Shown piece after piece: positions 35,610-45,094 of a stretch of DNA of 64,000 nucleotides. Origin of the DNA: an uncultured Oxalobacteraceae bacterium (lineage in GTDB: Bacteria; Pseudomonadota; Gammaproteobacteria; Burkholderiales; Burkholderiaceae_D); contig CAIOYD010000070.1 in NCBI GenBank assembly GCA_903862415.1, forward strand, positions 1-64,000, read 5' to 3'. The notes under the pieces were generated by a model that worked only from the letters and a program-made list of their open reading frames with translations, did not search any database and was not told where the DNA came from. How positions within the stretch are numbered: the stretch's first letter is position 1; each line of letters opens with the position of its first letter. Both the position numbers and the translations under genes were made by a program.

Positions 35610-36002
35610 TTAACGTTTCGAGAACTGTTTAGCGCGACGTGCTTTACGCAGACCGACTTTTTTACGTTCAACTTCACGAGCATCACGAGTAACAAAACCA
35701 GCTTTTGACAATTCTGATTTCAGTGTTGCTTCGTAGTCGATCAGTGCACGGGTAATGCCGTGACGAACTGCACCAGCCTGGCCAGACTCGCCGCCACCAT
35801 GAACATTGATCATGATGTCGAAAGTTTCGAGGTGGTTAGTCAGTTCCAGAGGTTGACGGATAACCATCAAGCCAGTTTCACGTGAAAAATATTCATTGGC
35901 TGGTTTGCCATTTACAACGATCTTGCCGCTGCCGGATTTCAGGAAGACGCGAGCTACTGCACTCTTGCGACGGCCGGTTCCGTAATTGAAGTTACCGATC
36001 AT
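35610..36002 (-). CDS. rpsI: 30S ribosomal protein S9
   Basis: Its C-terminus ends in the universal [17 protein letters not shown], whose last residues contact tRNA in the P site. [14 protein letters not shown] and [19 protein letters not shown] are family signatures. The length of 130 is normal. AAGGAA precedes ATG 36002. It is co-transcribed with rplM, nine bases upstream. Confidence 0.98.
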   Translation of the reverse strand: MIGNFNYGTGRRKSAVARVFLKSGSGKIVVNGKPANEYFSRETGLMVIRQPLELTNHLETFDIMINVHGGGESGQAGAVRHGITRALIDYEATLKSELSKAGFVTRDAREVERKKVGLRKARRAKQFSKR

Positions 36003-36011
36003 GTCTATTCC

Positions 36012-36440
36012 TTAGAGTTCGAGTACTTTAGGCTGCTGGGCAGAGTGCGGATGAGTTGCCTCAGCATACACTTTGAGCTTTTTGATCATGGCATAGCCCA
36101 GTGGGCCTTTAGGTAACATACCCTTAACTGCCTTTTCCAGAGCGCGACCAGGAAAACGTTCCTGCATCTTCTGGAAATTGGTTTCATAGATACCGCCTGG
36201 ATAACCAGTGTGGCGATAGTATGTTTTATTGAGGGCTTTAGTGCCTGTAACACGTAATTTACCGGCGTTGACAACAACGATAAAATCGCCAGTGTCTACG
36301 TGTGGTGTAAATTCAGGTTTGTGTTTGCCGCGTAATCGGAGTGCCACTTCGCTGGCAACACGTCCGAGGATTTTATCCGTCGCGTCAATCACGAACCAGT
36401 CGCGCTGCACTTCGTGTGCTTTTGCGGAGAAGGTTTTCAT
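36012..36440 (-). CDS. rplM: 50S ribosomal protein L13
   Basis: An early-assembly large-subunit protein of 142 residues. It has [36 protein letters not shown] and [17 protein letters not shown] precedes ATG 36440. A strong promoter lies about 150 bases upstream, giving a long leader in which ribosomal protein autoregulation could act, though I recognise no known leader motif. Confidence 0.98.
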   Translation of the reverse strand: MKTFSAKAHEVQRDWFVIDATDKILGRVASEVALRLRGKHKPEFTPHVDTGDFIVVVNAGKLRVTGTKALNKTYYRHTGYPGGIYETNFQKMQERFPGRALEKAVKGMLPKGPLGYAMIKKLKVYAEATHPHSAQQPKVLEL

Positions 36441-36584
36441 GATGACTTCCTAATTAAATAAAGTAATTTCGCTTCAATGGCGGTTCCACTTCTTGCTGAA
36501 AATAGCTATTTGCATAGCAGGTTTGCAGTAATAGGCAGACTCATCCTTGTATCGTTTTCCCACAAGCGTGATGGAAAGCCGCAA

Positions 36585-36614
36585 ATTATACTATTTTCAA
36601 AGAGTCAGAGTCAA
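36585..36614 (-). promoter_or_regulatory. Promoter of rplM-rpsI
   Basis: On the - strand, TTGACT (36614-36609), 18-base spacer, TATAAT (36590-36585). Predicted start near 36578. Confidence 0.8.
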
Positions 36615-36644
36615 GGAATGGTTGGACTTTTGCTGTATTTTTGA

Positions 36645-36763
36645 GCAAAAAAAGCCCGAAACTGGTGTTTCGGGCTAAGTTCTACCGGAGAAGGTAGTGT
36701 TACGGGGGATTTTCTCTTCATGCAACCGAAGATCGCTGCCTTAAATCGGAGTTTAAAAGACAA
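36645..36763 (-). ncRNA. Candidate small RNA of about 119 nt
   Basis: On the - strand a promoter-like pair at 36798-36770 is followed by a non-coding stretch with a C-rich single-stranded-looking segment (CCCCC, 36708-36704), a hairpin (CTACC/GGTAG, 36697-36682) and a strong terminator. No open frame fits. It matches no family I recognise. The alternative is that the terminator ends transcripts coming from BPSS1780-like and thrB antisense to osmC. Confidence 0.45.
36646..36676 (-). terminator. Strong terminator facing the - strand upstream of rplM
   Basis: AGCCCGAAAC (36653-36662) and GTTTCGGGCT (36667-36676) form a perfect 10-bp stem with a 4-base loop; on the - strand TTTTTTT follows. On the + strand there is no T tract, so it points at - strand RNA, although no - strand gene ends here. 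Confidence 0.85.
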
Positions 36764-36769
36764 CGATTT

Positions 36770-36798
36770 ATTCTAGCGAACTGCATTGTGCTGTGCAA
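36770..36798 (-). promoter_or_regulatory. Possible promoter of the candidate small RNA
   Basis: TTGCAC (36798-36793), exact 17-base spacer, TAGAAT (36775-36770). The -10 box is five of six, the -35 box only three of six. Confidence 0.45.
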
Positions 36799-36905
36799 TA
36801 TAAAATTGATTTATTTTTCCTGTTTTTGTCTCAATGAGGCATTTTTAATAATAAGTATAAAATATTGCATTGCGGCAATGCGACAAGCGACAGAATTTGT
36901 TTTGA

Positions 36906-36926
36906 CCGATGACGCAATTTCATCGG
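36906..36926. promoter_or_regulatory. Inverted repeat in the osmC promoter region
   Basis: CCGATGA and TCATCGG form a perfect 7-bp inverted repeat with a 7-base spacer, between TTGACC (36902) and TACAAT (36928-36933). The hexamers are 20 bases apart, too far for a standard promoter, as in some MerR-type activated promoters. Confidence 0.4.
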
Positions 36927-36968
36927 CTACAATAAAGCTTAATTTAATTACAGCAGAGGATGTTGACG

Positions 36969-37415
36969 ATGGAATGCACCGTACGTTGGACCGGGATGTC
37001 CGGAATGACTTTTTTGGCTGAAACTGGTTCGGGCCATGTGGTGGCTATGGATGGGGCGCCCGATGGTGGTGGCCGCAATCTGGCGCCGCGCCCGATGGAA
37101 ATGGTGTTGCTCGGCACTGGTGGTTGCACTGCCTATGACGTGGTGCTGATTTTACGCAAAAGCGGTCAGACGATCAGTAACTGTGAAGTCAAACTGACGG
37201 CAGAGCGGGCTGAAAAAGAGCCTAAGGTATTTACCAAAGTACATTTCCACTTTATCGTCAGCGGCAGCAACGTCAAACAAAATGTGGTTGAACGCGCCAT
37301 CAATCTGTCACACGATAAATATTGCTCCGCTTCGATCATGCTGGAAAAGACCGCAGAAATCACCCATAGTTATGAAATTGTGGATGACGCTGTGGGTGCG
37401 GTTGCGGCTGGCTGA
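36969..37415 (+). CDS. OsmC/YhfA family protein
   Basis: OsmC-fold proteins reduce organic peroxides with two cysteines; both are present here, in GTGGCTAYDVV and KYCSASIML. The APRPMEMVLLG stretch is close to YhfA. The length is 148 from ATG 36969 (GAGG nine bases upstream) or 151 from ATG 36960. It is monocistronic, and its last 46 bases overlap the end of the convergent membrane protein gene. Confidence 0.88.
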   Translation: MECTVRWTGMSGMTFLAETGSGHVVAMDGAPDGGGRNLAPRPMEMVLLGTGGCTAYDVVLILRKSGQTISNCEVKLTAERAEKEPKVFTKVHFHFIVSGSNVKQNVVERAINLSHDKYCSASIMLEKTAEITHSYEIVDDAVGAVAAG

Positions 37416-38161
37416 CCAAAGACAGAGCGGTAAGTCGGATAAAACGAGCAGTACAGCACGATAGTCAATATCATGGAAAACGGCATCATGATCAGGATGA
37501 TCATGTTGGCGTAGCCCGTGATGGCAGCAATAAAAATACTGATCAGTGTGGGCAGCACTCCGCCCACCGTAAACCACGCCAGCCCATACACCAGAAATAC
37601 TTTGGCTGAGCGCCAGGTGGCAAAAAAACTGTAAAAAACCGCTTTAACTACCGGCATTCCCTGCCAGGCAATCAGAGGGCCGGCAAACCAGAAAGCCATG
37701 AGCGCCGGGATGTAAACCAGCAGGGCAAAAAACATCGCGCCCACCATATTGGTGTTGGCGATATTTTTGGCCGACAACTCCAGTTGTCCGGTCATGATTT
37801 GCACAAAGATACCGTCATCGATCAGTGCTGAGGCTCCCAGTGACGTGATTGCGGCTATCAGGTATAGCACACCCAACTGTAGCAATCGACCCATATGTGG
37901 TGACTGGAAGCCATACAGAAGCAGGCGCGGATGGGCTTTAGTGCCCTGATCTATCTCTTTGCAGGCTTGCATGAAGGCGATGGTAAACAGCGGCAAAAAC
38001 ACAAACGACAGAATCTGTCCCAGCACCGGAATGCTGCCTATGACGAGCATGAAAAACAGATAGCCAAGAAACAGGGTGGAAAATTCCAGTGGCTGCTTCT
38101 TGAAAAAATCGTAGCCCTGACGTACCCAGAGCCACCCGGTGTTGGCGGGGAGCTGGTTCAT
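37370..38161 (-). CDS. BPSS1780-like multi-pass membrane protein
   Basis: A 263-residue protein with about six membrane helices grouped in pairs, an N-terminal [15 protein letters not shown] amphipathic segment, then [18 protein letters not shown]. This matches the BPSS1780 family of Burkholderiales, of unknown function. Its start overlaps the thrB stop by four bases (ATGA), so the two are translated together. The C-terminal tail of about 20 residues is Ala/Thr/Ser-rich and overlaps osmC. Confidence 0.8.
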   Translation of the reverse strand: MNQLPANTGWLWVRQGYDFFKKQPLEFSTLFLGYLFFMLVIGSIPVLGQILSFVFLPLFTIAFMQACKEIDQGTKAHPRLLLYGFQSPHMGRLLQLGVLYLIAAITSLGASALIDDGIFVQIMTGQLELSAKNIANTNMVGAMFFALLVYIPALMAFWFAGPLIAWQGMPVVKAVFYSFFATWRSAKVFLVYGLAWFTVGGVLPTLISIFIAAITGYANMIILIMMPFSMILTIVLYCSFYPTYRSVFGQPAATAPTASSTIS

Positions 38162-39102
38162 GCCGGAGTCGCGCAGCGTTGGCGCAGGATGCGTTCAAAA
38201 TGGGCTGGATCGTGCGCAATGAGCATATGTGCTTCTCGTGGTTGATGAAAATCATACAGACGGGAAAGCCAGAAACGTAAGGCAGCTGCCTGCAGCATCA
38301 GCGGCCAGACAGTCAGTTCCTCAGGCGTCAGTGGGCGAATTTTTTGGTACGCATCCAGCAGGGCGTTGGTGCGCGCCGGATCAAGCGCGCCACTGTCCAA
38401 ATAAATGCACCAGTCGTTGACGGTGACGGCAATATCAAACACAAAGCTGTCGCAGCCGGCAAAATAAAAATCAAAGAAGCCTGTGAGTCGGGTGCCGTTA
38501 AACATTACATTGTTGCGAAACAGATCGGCATGTACTGGTCCGCGCGGCAGGGCGGCATACTCGGCGCTGGCGGCCAGAGTTTGCTGTTGCTGAAGCTGCG
38601 AGTTCAGCAGGCTTTGTTGATCCGGGCTCAGATAATCCATGACCTTGGGAGCTGTTTCCAGCCACCAGTGCAGTCCGCGCAGGTTTTCCTGGTGGCGCGG
38701 GTAATCGCGTCCAGCCAGATGCATTTTGGCCAGCATGGTGCCCACCTCGGCGCAATGCACCGGTGCCGGATCAAGTTGACTGTCGCCGCTAAGTTTGCTG
38801 ACAATCGCGGCCGGCTTGTTGTGCAGCAGCGTTACCAGCTGACCGGTGTTAGTGGCCACCGGAGCGGGCACGAGGATGCCACGCTGAGCCAAATGATCCA
38901 TCAGGTGCAGATAGAAGGGCAGTTGTTCGAGGCTCAGATTTTCAAAAATCGTCAGAACGAATTCACCGGCATCCGTGGTAATGAAAAAATTGCTGTTTTC
39001 AATACCGGAGGAAATACCCTTGATAGAATGTGCACGGCCAAGCGAAAATTGCGGCAGCCAGTGGCTGAGGTCAGTCAGACTGACTGGAGTAAATACGGCC
39101 AT
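38158..39102 (-). CDS. thrB: Homoserine kinase (APH-fold type)
   Basis: Phosphorylates homoserine in threonine synthesis. This is the aminoglycoside-phosphotransferase-like ThrB of proteobacteria, not the GHMP type of E. coli. It has [22 protein letters not shown] (ATP-side lysine replaced as in the family), the catalytic loop [11 protein letters not shown] and the metal-binding DFYFAG. The length of 314 fits. The gene order polA-LOG-DUF2782-thrB-BPSS1780 is common in Burkholderiales. Confidence 0.92.
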   Translation of the reverse strand: MAVFTPVSLTDLSHWLPQFSLGRAHSIKGISSGIENSNFFITTDAGEFVLTIFENLSLEQLPFYLHLMDHLAQRGILVPAPVATNTGQLVTLLHNKPAAIVSKLSGDSQLDPAPVHCAEVGTMLAKMHLAGRDYPRHQENLRGLHWWLETAPKVMDYLSPDQQSLLNSQLQQQQTLAASAEYAALPRGPVHADLFRNNVMFNGTRLTGFFDFYFAGCDSFVFDIAVTVNDWCIYLDSGALDPARTNALLDAYQKIRPLTPEELTVWPLMLQAAALRFWLSRLYDFHQPREAHMLIAHDPAHFERILRQRCATPA

Positions 39103-39131
39103 GAGATCAATAGACTAAAAATAGGGAATGG

Positions 39132-39536
39132 TTATTTTTGTGGCAGGGCATCCGGATTGGGCGCCAGTGTTGGCGGAGCTTCATCGGCTTTGGGTTCGGT
39201 GCTCTTGCTGCCGCCCCAGCTTTTAATGACCCACTGTACCGGATGGTTGCTGCTGCTCTGAGCGTCGCCAGGCAATGAATTGCCGACATTCTGGTTGGGT
39301 TTGACAATATAAGTACCGATGTCGTTGGTGACTTTGACTTCGGTTTGCTGGCCATTCTGGGTGGTTTGCACTGTCTGGCTGCTGTGATCCGGTTTGCTGT
39401 TGCTGACAGCCGGGTCGCCCGTTTCTTCCAGTTTTTCCAGTTGTGGTGGCATATCTGAAGGCGGCGTGGCGTAGGCGCTATTGACGACACAGCAGTAAAT
39501 CACAGCAAGAGCGAACTTAAGATTGGTTTTCATCAT
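39132..39536 (-). CDS. DUF2782 periplasmic protein
   Basis: A signal peptide (cut near AYA-TP) leads to a 110-residue low-complexity protein rich in Pro, Ser and Gln. The core TEVKVTNDIGTYIVKPN and HPVQWVIKSWGG match DUF2782. The C-terminus is disordered. It is found with thrB and polA in betaproteobacteria. ATG 39533 is an equally good start. The function is unknown. Confidence 0.8.
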   Translation of the reverse strand: MMKTNLKFALAVIYCCVVNSAYATPPSDMPPQLEKLEETGDPAVSNSKPDHSSQTVQTTQNGQQTEVKVTNDIGTYIVKPNQNVGNSLPGDAQSSSNHPVQWVIKSWGGSKSTEPKADEAPPTLAPNPDALPQK

Positions 39537-39625
39537 GATTCTGAGGTGGTGAAACAGTGGGTATCTGGGAAATCAATATGGCATTGTAGCAAAGTAGTTC
39601 TCTGATCGTCAGTCAAGTTTACTCT

Positions 39626-40357
39626 TTAAAGCGGCGGCGGCAAGGTATTACTGACAGTTTCAATGTCGAGTGCCTCATAAAACGCAAAAATGGCATCCAC
39701 AATATTGCTGGGTTCATCGATGAGCTGGATGATGTCCAGATCTTTTTCTGCAATCATGTGGTTGGCTGCCAGTGATGAAGTCAGCCAGTCGGTGAAACCC
39801 TGCCAGAACTGGGTACCGACCAGAATCACCGGAATGCGGCGGGTCTTGCCGGTTTGTATCAGGGTAATGGCTTCAGTGACTTCATCGAGGGTGCCAAATC
39901 CGCCCGGATAGACGACATAGGCATCGGCATATTTTACAAAAGCAACTTTACGGGCAAAAAAATGCCGAAAAGAAATAGAAATAGTTTGAAAGCGATTCGG
40001 TACCTGTTCTTTGGGTAACTCGACATTCAAGCCAATTGACGGAGAGCGACCATTAAATGCGCCACGATTGGCCGCTTCCATAATGCCTGGCCCACCGCCG
40101 GAAATAACGGCAAAGCCTTCATCGGAGAGACGGCGGGATAAATCGAGACAATTCTGGTAAAACGGGTCTTCCGGGCGGGTGCGAGCCGAGCCAAAGATCG
40201 ACACCGCCGGGCGCACATGCGATAAACGTTCGGTGGACTCGATAAATTCTGCCATAATCGTCAGCAAATTCCATGACTCACTGGCTTTGATGGCATCAAG
40301 TTGCTGTTTATCGGTGATTTGACGCAGCTTTGCCATGCTGTTTTTCTTTTGGCGCAT
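39626..40357 (-). CDS. LOG family (TIGR00730) Rossmann-fold protein
   Basis: The signature PGGFGTLDE and the upstream SGGGPGIMEAANRGA are those of LOG-type nucleoside 5'-monophosphate phosphoribohydrolases, which release bases such as cytokinins from their nucleotides; older annotations call them lysine decarboxylases. The length of 243 is long for the family, with an N-terminal extension of about 40 residues. ATG 40357 follows AGG; ATG 40336 is possible. Divergent from polA with about 22 bases between starts. Confidence 0.85.
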   Translation of the reverse strand: MRQKKNSMAKLRQITDKQQLDAIKASESWNLLTIMAEFIESTERLSHVRPAVSIFGSARTRPEDPFYQNCLDLSRRLSDEGFAVISGGGPGIMEAANRGAFNGRSPSIGLNVELPKEQVPNRFQTISISFRHFFARKVAFVKYADAYVVYPGGFGTLDEVTEAITLIQTGKTRRIPVILVGTQFWQGFTDWLTSSLAANHMIAEKDLDIIQLIDEPSNIVDAIFAFYEALDIETVSNTLPPPL

Positions 40358-40379
40358 TCGTAACCTGGTTCAAAAAATT

Positions 40380-43151
40380 ATGCAAAAAACCTTACTGTTG
40401 GTGGATGGTTCGAGTTATTTATACCGTGCTTTTCATGCCATGCCTGATTTACGCAATGCCACAGGTCAGCCGACCGGTGCGATTTACGGCATGATCAATA
40501 TGCTGCGCCGTCTGCGTATGGATTATCCGGCAGCTTACATTGCTTGCGTATTCGATGCAAAAGGAAAAACTTTTCGCGATGACTTATATGCCGAGTATAA
40601 AGCGCAGCGCGCTTCCATGCCGGAAGATCTGGTGGCGCAGATCGCACCTATCCATGAAGTCGTGCGCCATCTGGGCTGGCCTATCCTGATGATAGACGGT
40701 GTTGAGGCTGATGATGTGATCGGTACGCTGGCCGTCGATTCGGTCAGGCAGGGCTTGAAATGCATCGTCTCCACCGGCGACAAAGATCTGGCACAACTGG
40801 TCAATGACGATGTCACGCTCATTAACACCATGAGTAACGAAAAGCTCGATGTGGCGGGCGTGATTGCCAAATTTGGCGTGCCGCCCAATCGGATTGTTGA
40901 TTACCTCAGTCTCATCGGTGATACGGTCGATAATGTTCCTGGTGTGGCCAAAGTCGGTCCCAAGACCGCCGTCAAATGGCTGGGTTTGTATGATTCCCTC
41001 GATGGCGTAATGGCGCATGCTGCCGATATTGGTGGCGTGGTAGGTGAAAATCTGCGTCAGGCACTAGACTGGTTGCCGCAGGCGCGGGTGCTGGTGACCG
41101 TAAAAACCGATTGTGATTTAAGCGCGCAAAGCAGCTCGATTGTTGAATCCCTGGTGGCGCGCCCTGAAGATCTGTCGGCCATGATCGATTTTTATCGCCG
41201 TTATGGTTTTAGGAGCTGGTTGCGGGATGCCGAGGCGTCGCAACCGGCTAGTGCTGACAACGCACCTGTCGCCCAGTTTGCAGTCGATGTTCAGCCCGTA
41301 GCCCAACCCATAACCCAACCTGCAACCCAACCAAGAGTGGTGGTGGCGAGTCGTTATGAGACGGTCTTGACTGAAGCTGAACTGGCGCACTGGATGGGGA
41401 TCATCGATCGTGCAGCACTGACTTCGATCGATACCGAAACCACCTCGCTCGAACCGATGACGGCCCAGATGGTCGGAATTTCGCTCTGTTGTGAGGCTGG
41501 TCATGCTGCTTACATACCGTTAGCCCACTGTTATCCGGGAGCGCCGCAGCAGCTGTCGCGCACGCTGGTGCTGGAGCGACTCAAACCCTGGCTGGAAGAC
41601 GACAGTAAGCGCAAGGTGGGGCAAAATTTAAAATACGACAGTCATATTTTTGCCAATCACGGTGTCAGCCTTAAGGGAGTGGCACACGATACCCTGCTCG
41701 AATCGTATGTGTTTGAATCCCATAAGTCGCACGACATGGACAGTCTGGCGCTGCGTCATCTGGGGCGCAAAACCATCAGCTTTGAAGAAGTGTGTGGCAA
41801 AGGCGTCAATCAGATTTGCTTTGATCAGGTCGATATTGCCCGTGCTACCGACTATGCCGCCGAAGATGCCGATATTACTCTGCAACTGCATCAGGCCATG
41901 TTTCCCGAAGTGCAGCAAAGTGCCCGGTTACTATATATATATGAAGCGATTGAATTGCCAACCGCTCAGGTACTGCAAAAAATTGAGCGCAATGGCGTCC
42001 TGATCGATGCCCAGTTGTTGGCCACACAATCGAATGAAATCGGTCTGCGCTTGTTGCAGCTGGAAAATCAGGCCTATGAATTGGCTGGGCAACCGTTTAA
42101 TTTAAATTCTCCAAAGCAACTTGGTGAAATATTTTTTACCAAGTTGCAGTTGCCGGTAGTGAAAAAGACTCCTTCCGGCGCGCCTTCGACGGATGAGGAG
42201 GTGCTGCAAAAACTGGCCGAAAATTATCCTTTGCCCAAAGTGTTACTGGAATATCGCGGTCTGGCGAAGTTGAAGTCGACCTATACCGACAAACTGCCAA
42301 AAATGGTGAATGCCAGCACTGGCCGGGTACATACCAATTATGCCCAGGCGGTGGCGGTCACCGGACGGCTGGCCTCGAATGATCCCAATTTACAAAACAT
42401 TCCTATCCGCAGTGTTGAGGGACGGCGCATACGGGAAGCGTTTATTGCTCCGTCTGGCAGTGTGTTGGTGTCGGCCGATTATTCGCAGATTGAGTTGCGC
42501 ATCATGGCGCATATTTCGGGAGATGAGAGTTTGTTGCGCTCGTTTGCTGAAGGCGAGGATGTGCATCGCGCCACAGCGGCGGAAATTTTTGGCATTGCTC
42601 CAACCGAGGTCAGCAGTGAGCAGCGCCGTTATGCCAAGGTGATTAATTTCGGCCTGATTTATGGCATGAGTGCTTTTGGTCTGGCGGGTAATCTGGGCAT
42701 AGAACGGGCTGCCGCACAAAGCTACATCGATAAGTATTTCAGTCGTTACCCCGGCGTGGCCCATTATATGGCCGACACCCGCGTCAAAGCCAGGGAGCAG
42801 GGCTATGTGGAAACGGTCTTCGGTCGTCGTCTGTGGTTGGCTGAAATCAATTCACCCAACGGTCAGCGGCGTCAGGGAGCTGAGCGTGCCGCGATTAATG
42901 CGCCCATGCAGGGAACGGCGGCTGATCTCATCAAGTTGGCCATGATCGCAGTGCAACAGTGGCTGGAATCTGCCGGGATGAAAGCAAAAATGATTATGCA
43001 GGTGCATGATGAGCTGGTGCTGGAAGTGCCGGAGGCGGAATTGGCGTTGGTGAAACAAAAACTGCCTGAACTGATGGCCCGGGTCGCCAGCCTGAAAGTG
43101 CCTTTGATCGCCGAAGTGGGTGTCGGGGCTAACTGGGATGAGGCGCATTAA
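40380..43151 (+). CDS. polA: DNA polymerase I
   Basis: Repair and Okazaki-fragment polymerase of 923 residues. The N-terminal 5'-3' exonuclease has DGSSYLYRAFHA and VSTGDKDLAQLV. The proofreading domain is intact, with SIDTETTSL, LKYDSHIF and YAAEDADITLQL carrying the metal-binding acids. The polymerase domain has DYSQIELRIMAHISGD (motif A), RRYAKVINFGLIYGMS (O helix) and VHDELVLEVPE (motif C). ATG 40380 begins MQKTLLLVDGSSY, the family start; a Pro/Gln/Val linker (about residues 310-340) separates the domains. Confidence 0.97.
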   Translation: MQKTLLLVDGSSYLYRAFHAMPDLRNATGQPTGAIYGMINMLRRLRMDYPAAYIACVFDAKGKTFRDDLYAEYKAQRASMPEDLVAQIAPIHEVVRHLGWPILMIDGVEADDVIGTLAVDSVRQGLKCIVSTGDKDLAQLVNDDVTLINTMSNEKLDVAGVIAKFGVPPNRIVDYLSLIGDTVDNVPGVAKVGPKTAVKWLGLYDSLDGVMAHAADIGGVVGENLRQALDWLPQARVLVTVKTDCDLSAQSSSIVESLVARPEDLSAMIDFYRRYGFRSWLRDAEASQPASADNAPVAQFAVDVQPVAQPITQPATQPRVVVASRYETVLTEAELAHWMGIIDRAALTSIDTETTSLEPMTAQMVGISLCCEAGHAAYIPLAHCYPGAPQQLSRTLVLERLKPWLEDDSKRKVGQNLKYDSHIFANHGVSLKGVAHDTLLESYVFESHKSHDMDSLALRHLGRKTISFEEVCGKGVNQICFDQVDIARATDYAAEDADITLQLHQAMFPEVQQSARLLYIYEAIELPTAQVLQKIERNGVLIDAQLLATQSNEIGLRLLQLENQAYELAGQPFNLNSPKQLGEIFFTKLQLPVVKKTPSGAPSTDEEVLQKLAENYPLPKVLLEYRGLAKLKSTYTDKLPKMVNASTGRVHTNYAQAVAVTGRLASNDPNLQNIPIRSVEGRRIREAFIAPSGSVLVSADYSQIELRIMAHISGDESLLRSFAEGEDVHRATAAEIFGIAPTEVSSEQRRYAKVINFGLIYGMSAFGLAGNLGIERAAAQSYIDKYFSRYPGVAHYMADTRVKAREQGYVETVFGRRLWLAEINSPNGQRRQGAERAAINAPMQGTAADLIKLAMIAVQQWLESAGMKAKMIMQVHDELVLEVPEAELALVKQKLPELMARVASLKVPLIAEVGVGANWDEAH

Positions 43152-43590
43152 TTTCCGCTTGAGTCAGAGTGTTGTTTGGATGTGCTGTGCGGCAAGGTGT
43201 TGTTGTTTAACATCAATCATGTCATGCCGATGTCATAGTAAACTTGAATTTGCACGCTGACTGAGTAAGCTGAATTCGTCGTTGCAGGAGAGAAAATTTC
43301 AAGCAGTCACAATGACGTTAGTATTGTAACCACTGTGGCATATTTGCAACGTTGATGTCATAGAGTTGTAATTATTCGTTATTATAGTTCAGCCTTGTTA
43401 GAGCAAAACCACGTTAGTCAGCAGGTAAAAAGCCAAAATACGGGTTGTCATAATCGGTGAGGTGGGAGGCCTGCAAGACAGAATCACATTTGCTCTGTCT
43501 GCTGAAATGGCAAATTATTCAATCACCAGGGGTGATGATTGCCTGAGTAAAACAAGAAATATTTTTTATCACTTAAACAAAGGACGAACA
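43152..43590. other. Long leader before the first porin gene
   Basis: 439 bases without a gene, probably a long regulated porin promoter and leader. AGACAG and CTGTCT repeat as an inverted pair around 43477-43500. AT-rich TTATTATAG-like boxes occur near 43380. No recognised riboswitch or small RNA was seen. AAAGGA lies just before the start codon. Confidence 0.5.
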
Positions 43591-44883
43591 ATGAACAAGA
43601 AAATCATCGGTGTCAGTATTGCCATGCTGTTTGCTGCAAACGGCGCTTTCGCACAATCTTCCAACGGTTCTTCGGTTGAATTGTATGGCGTATTGGATGT
43701 CGCTGTTGGTACAGTCAATCATTCATTAAGTGGTGATTCCAATTTCCCGGCAACTGTTAATCCAGTTACTCCGACAAGCACACTGGTGAACAATTCCACC
43801 AGCGGCATGTTCAACGGCGGTATCTCTGATTCACGTTGGGGCATTCGCGGTACTGAAGATCTGGGCGGCGGTCTGAAAGCGATTTTTGTATTGGAATCCG
43901 GCATTAACCTGCCATCAGGTTCCCTCAACAATGCAGCTGCTTCACTGGCTAACAACAGAAACGCCACCAGCGGCACAGTATCTGTCAACTCATCCCTGAA
44001 CGGTCAATTGTTTAATCGTACAGCTAACGTTGGTCTGACTGACGCTACTATGGGTACACTGACAGTTGGTAAAAACTATGTTCCTATGTATGACATCGTT
44101 GTTGCTTACGATCCAGTACAAGCCGCTCAATTGTTTTCCCCACTGGGCTTCTCAGGCGGATACGGCGGCGGTAACGGCGTTTCAGAAAGTCTGCGTCAAG
44201 ACAACAGCCTGAAATACAAAAACAAAATTGGCGATTTCAATTTTGGCGCTTTGTATAAACTCGGCGGCGTGTCTGGCAGCTCTTCAGCACAATCTGCTTA
44301 CTCCCTGAATCTGGGTTACGAAGCTAATGGTCTGGGCATTCAAACTGCTTACCAGGCTTATACTGATGCCATGAAAGAAGGCAACAGTGCAATCCAAGGC
44401 GATGTAAAAGTCACCAATTACAACACTACTGGTTACATGATTGCTGCCAAATACACGATGGGCGATGCGACAGTACGTGGCGGTTATGAAGGTTATACAT
44501 TAAAAGCGCCGTCAAATACTCTGGCTTCAATGGGTATCACCAGCCTGAACGGTTTTGCTCTGGATCCAGCAAGTTCCAACTTTGCTACCAACAATCAAAC
44601 CACGAACATTCTGTGGGTTGGTGGTGATTACAACTTCTCACCAGCGTTCAATCTGGCTGCCGGTTACTATGATATCGCTGCTAAAGCAACTGGTGACCTG
44701 AAACAGCACGATGGCAATATCGACATTCTGTCGATGTTGGCTGACTACCATTTCACTAAACGTACTGACGTGTACGCCGGTGTGATGTTCTCTAAAGTGA
44801 AGGGTGCTCAATACACTCTGCCAGTAGTTTCAGACAACTCCAGCAACTATATCTACGCTGTTGGTCTGCGCACCAAGTTTTAA
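43591..44883 (+). CDS. Gram-negative trimeric porin (GBP type)
   Basis: An outer-membrane diffusion pore of 430 residues with a signal peptide (cut at AFA-QS). The mature start SSVELYGVLDVAVG, the RWGIRGTEDLGGGLKAIFVLESG stretch, the PEFG-like loop, and the terminal aromatic strand ending in KF are family marks. Codon use is even and highly biased, suggesting strong expression. AAAGGA lies before ATG 43591. It is first of two tandem + strand porins. Confidence 0.93.
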   Translation: MNKKIIGVSIAMLFAANGAFAQSSNGSSVELYGVLDVAVGTVNHSLSGDSNFPATVNPVTPTSTLVNNSTSGMFNGGISDSRWGIRGTEDLGGGLKAIFVLESGINLPSGSLNNAAASLANNRNATSGTVSVNSSLNGQLFNRTANVGLTDATMGTLTVGKNYVPMYDIVVAYDPVQAAQLFSPLGFSGGYGGGNGVSESLRQDNSLKYKNKIGDFNFGALYKLGGVSGSSSAQSAYSLNLGYEANGLGIQTAYQAYTDAMKEGNSAIQGDVKVTNYNTTGYMIAAKYTMGDATVRGGYEGYTLKAPSNTLASMGITSLNGFALDPASSNFATNNQTTNILWVGGDYNFSPAFNLAAGYYDIAAKATGDLKQHDGNIDILSMLADYHFTKRTDVYAGVMFSKVKGAQYTLPVVSDNSSNYIYAVGLRTKF

Positions 44884-44924
44884 TTAAGTGCTGTTGGCCG
44901 GCTGATGCAGCCGGTTAGCAATCA

Positions 44925-44958
44925 ATGCCGTGCAATGTAAATTGCGCGGCATTTTTTT
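44925..44958 (+). terminator. Terminator after the first porin gene
   Basis: ATGCCGTGCAAT pairs with ATTGCGCGGCAT (one T-G pair) around GTAA and is followed by seven T. A second hairpin (CCGGCT/AGCCGG) precedes it near 44898-44915. Confidence 0.88.
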
Positions 44959-45094
44959 ATTTAAAAGTCTTTATGTGATTTCCGAATATCAAAACCCGAA
45001 ATGATTCGTTCTGTAAAGAAACTGACAATGTTAACCTGTCAACTCTTCTGCTCATCAGCGGAGTTGACTTGTTGCCTCAGTTTCACTTTATCGA

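Larger units (their letters stand above)
36441..36968. other. Long intergenic region with rplM promoter and candidate sRNA
   Basis: 528 bases without a protein gene. From left to right on the + strand it holds the rplM leader, the rplM promoter (36585-36614), a terminator (36646-36676) that faces the - strand, the candidate small RNA and its promoter, and an inverted repeat before osmC (36906-36926). Confidence 0.7.

Noticed and set aside
38344-39261. 305-codon open frame antisense to thrB
   Set aside because: thrB carries clear kinase motifs; the antisense product has no recognisable feature and no ribosome site.
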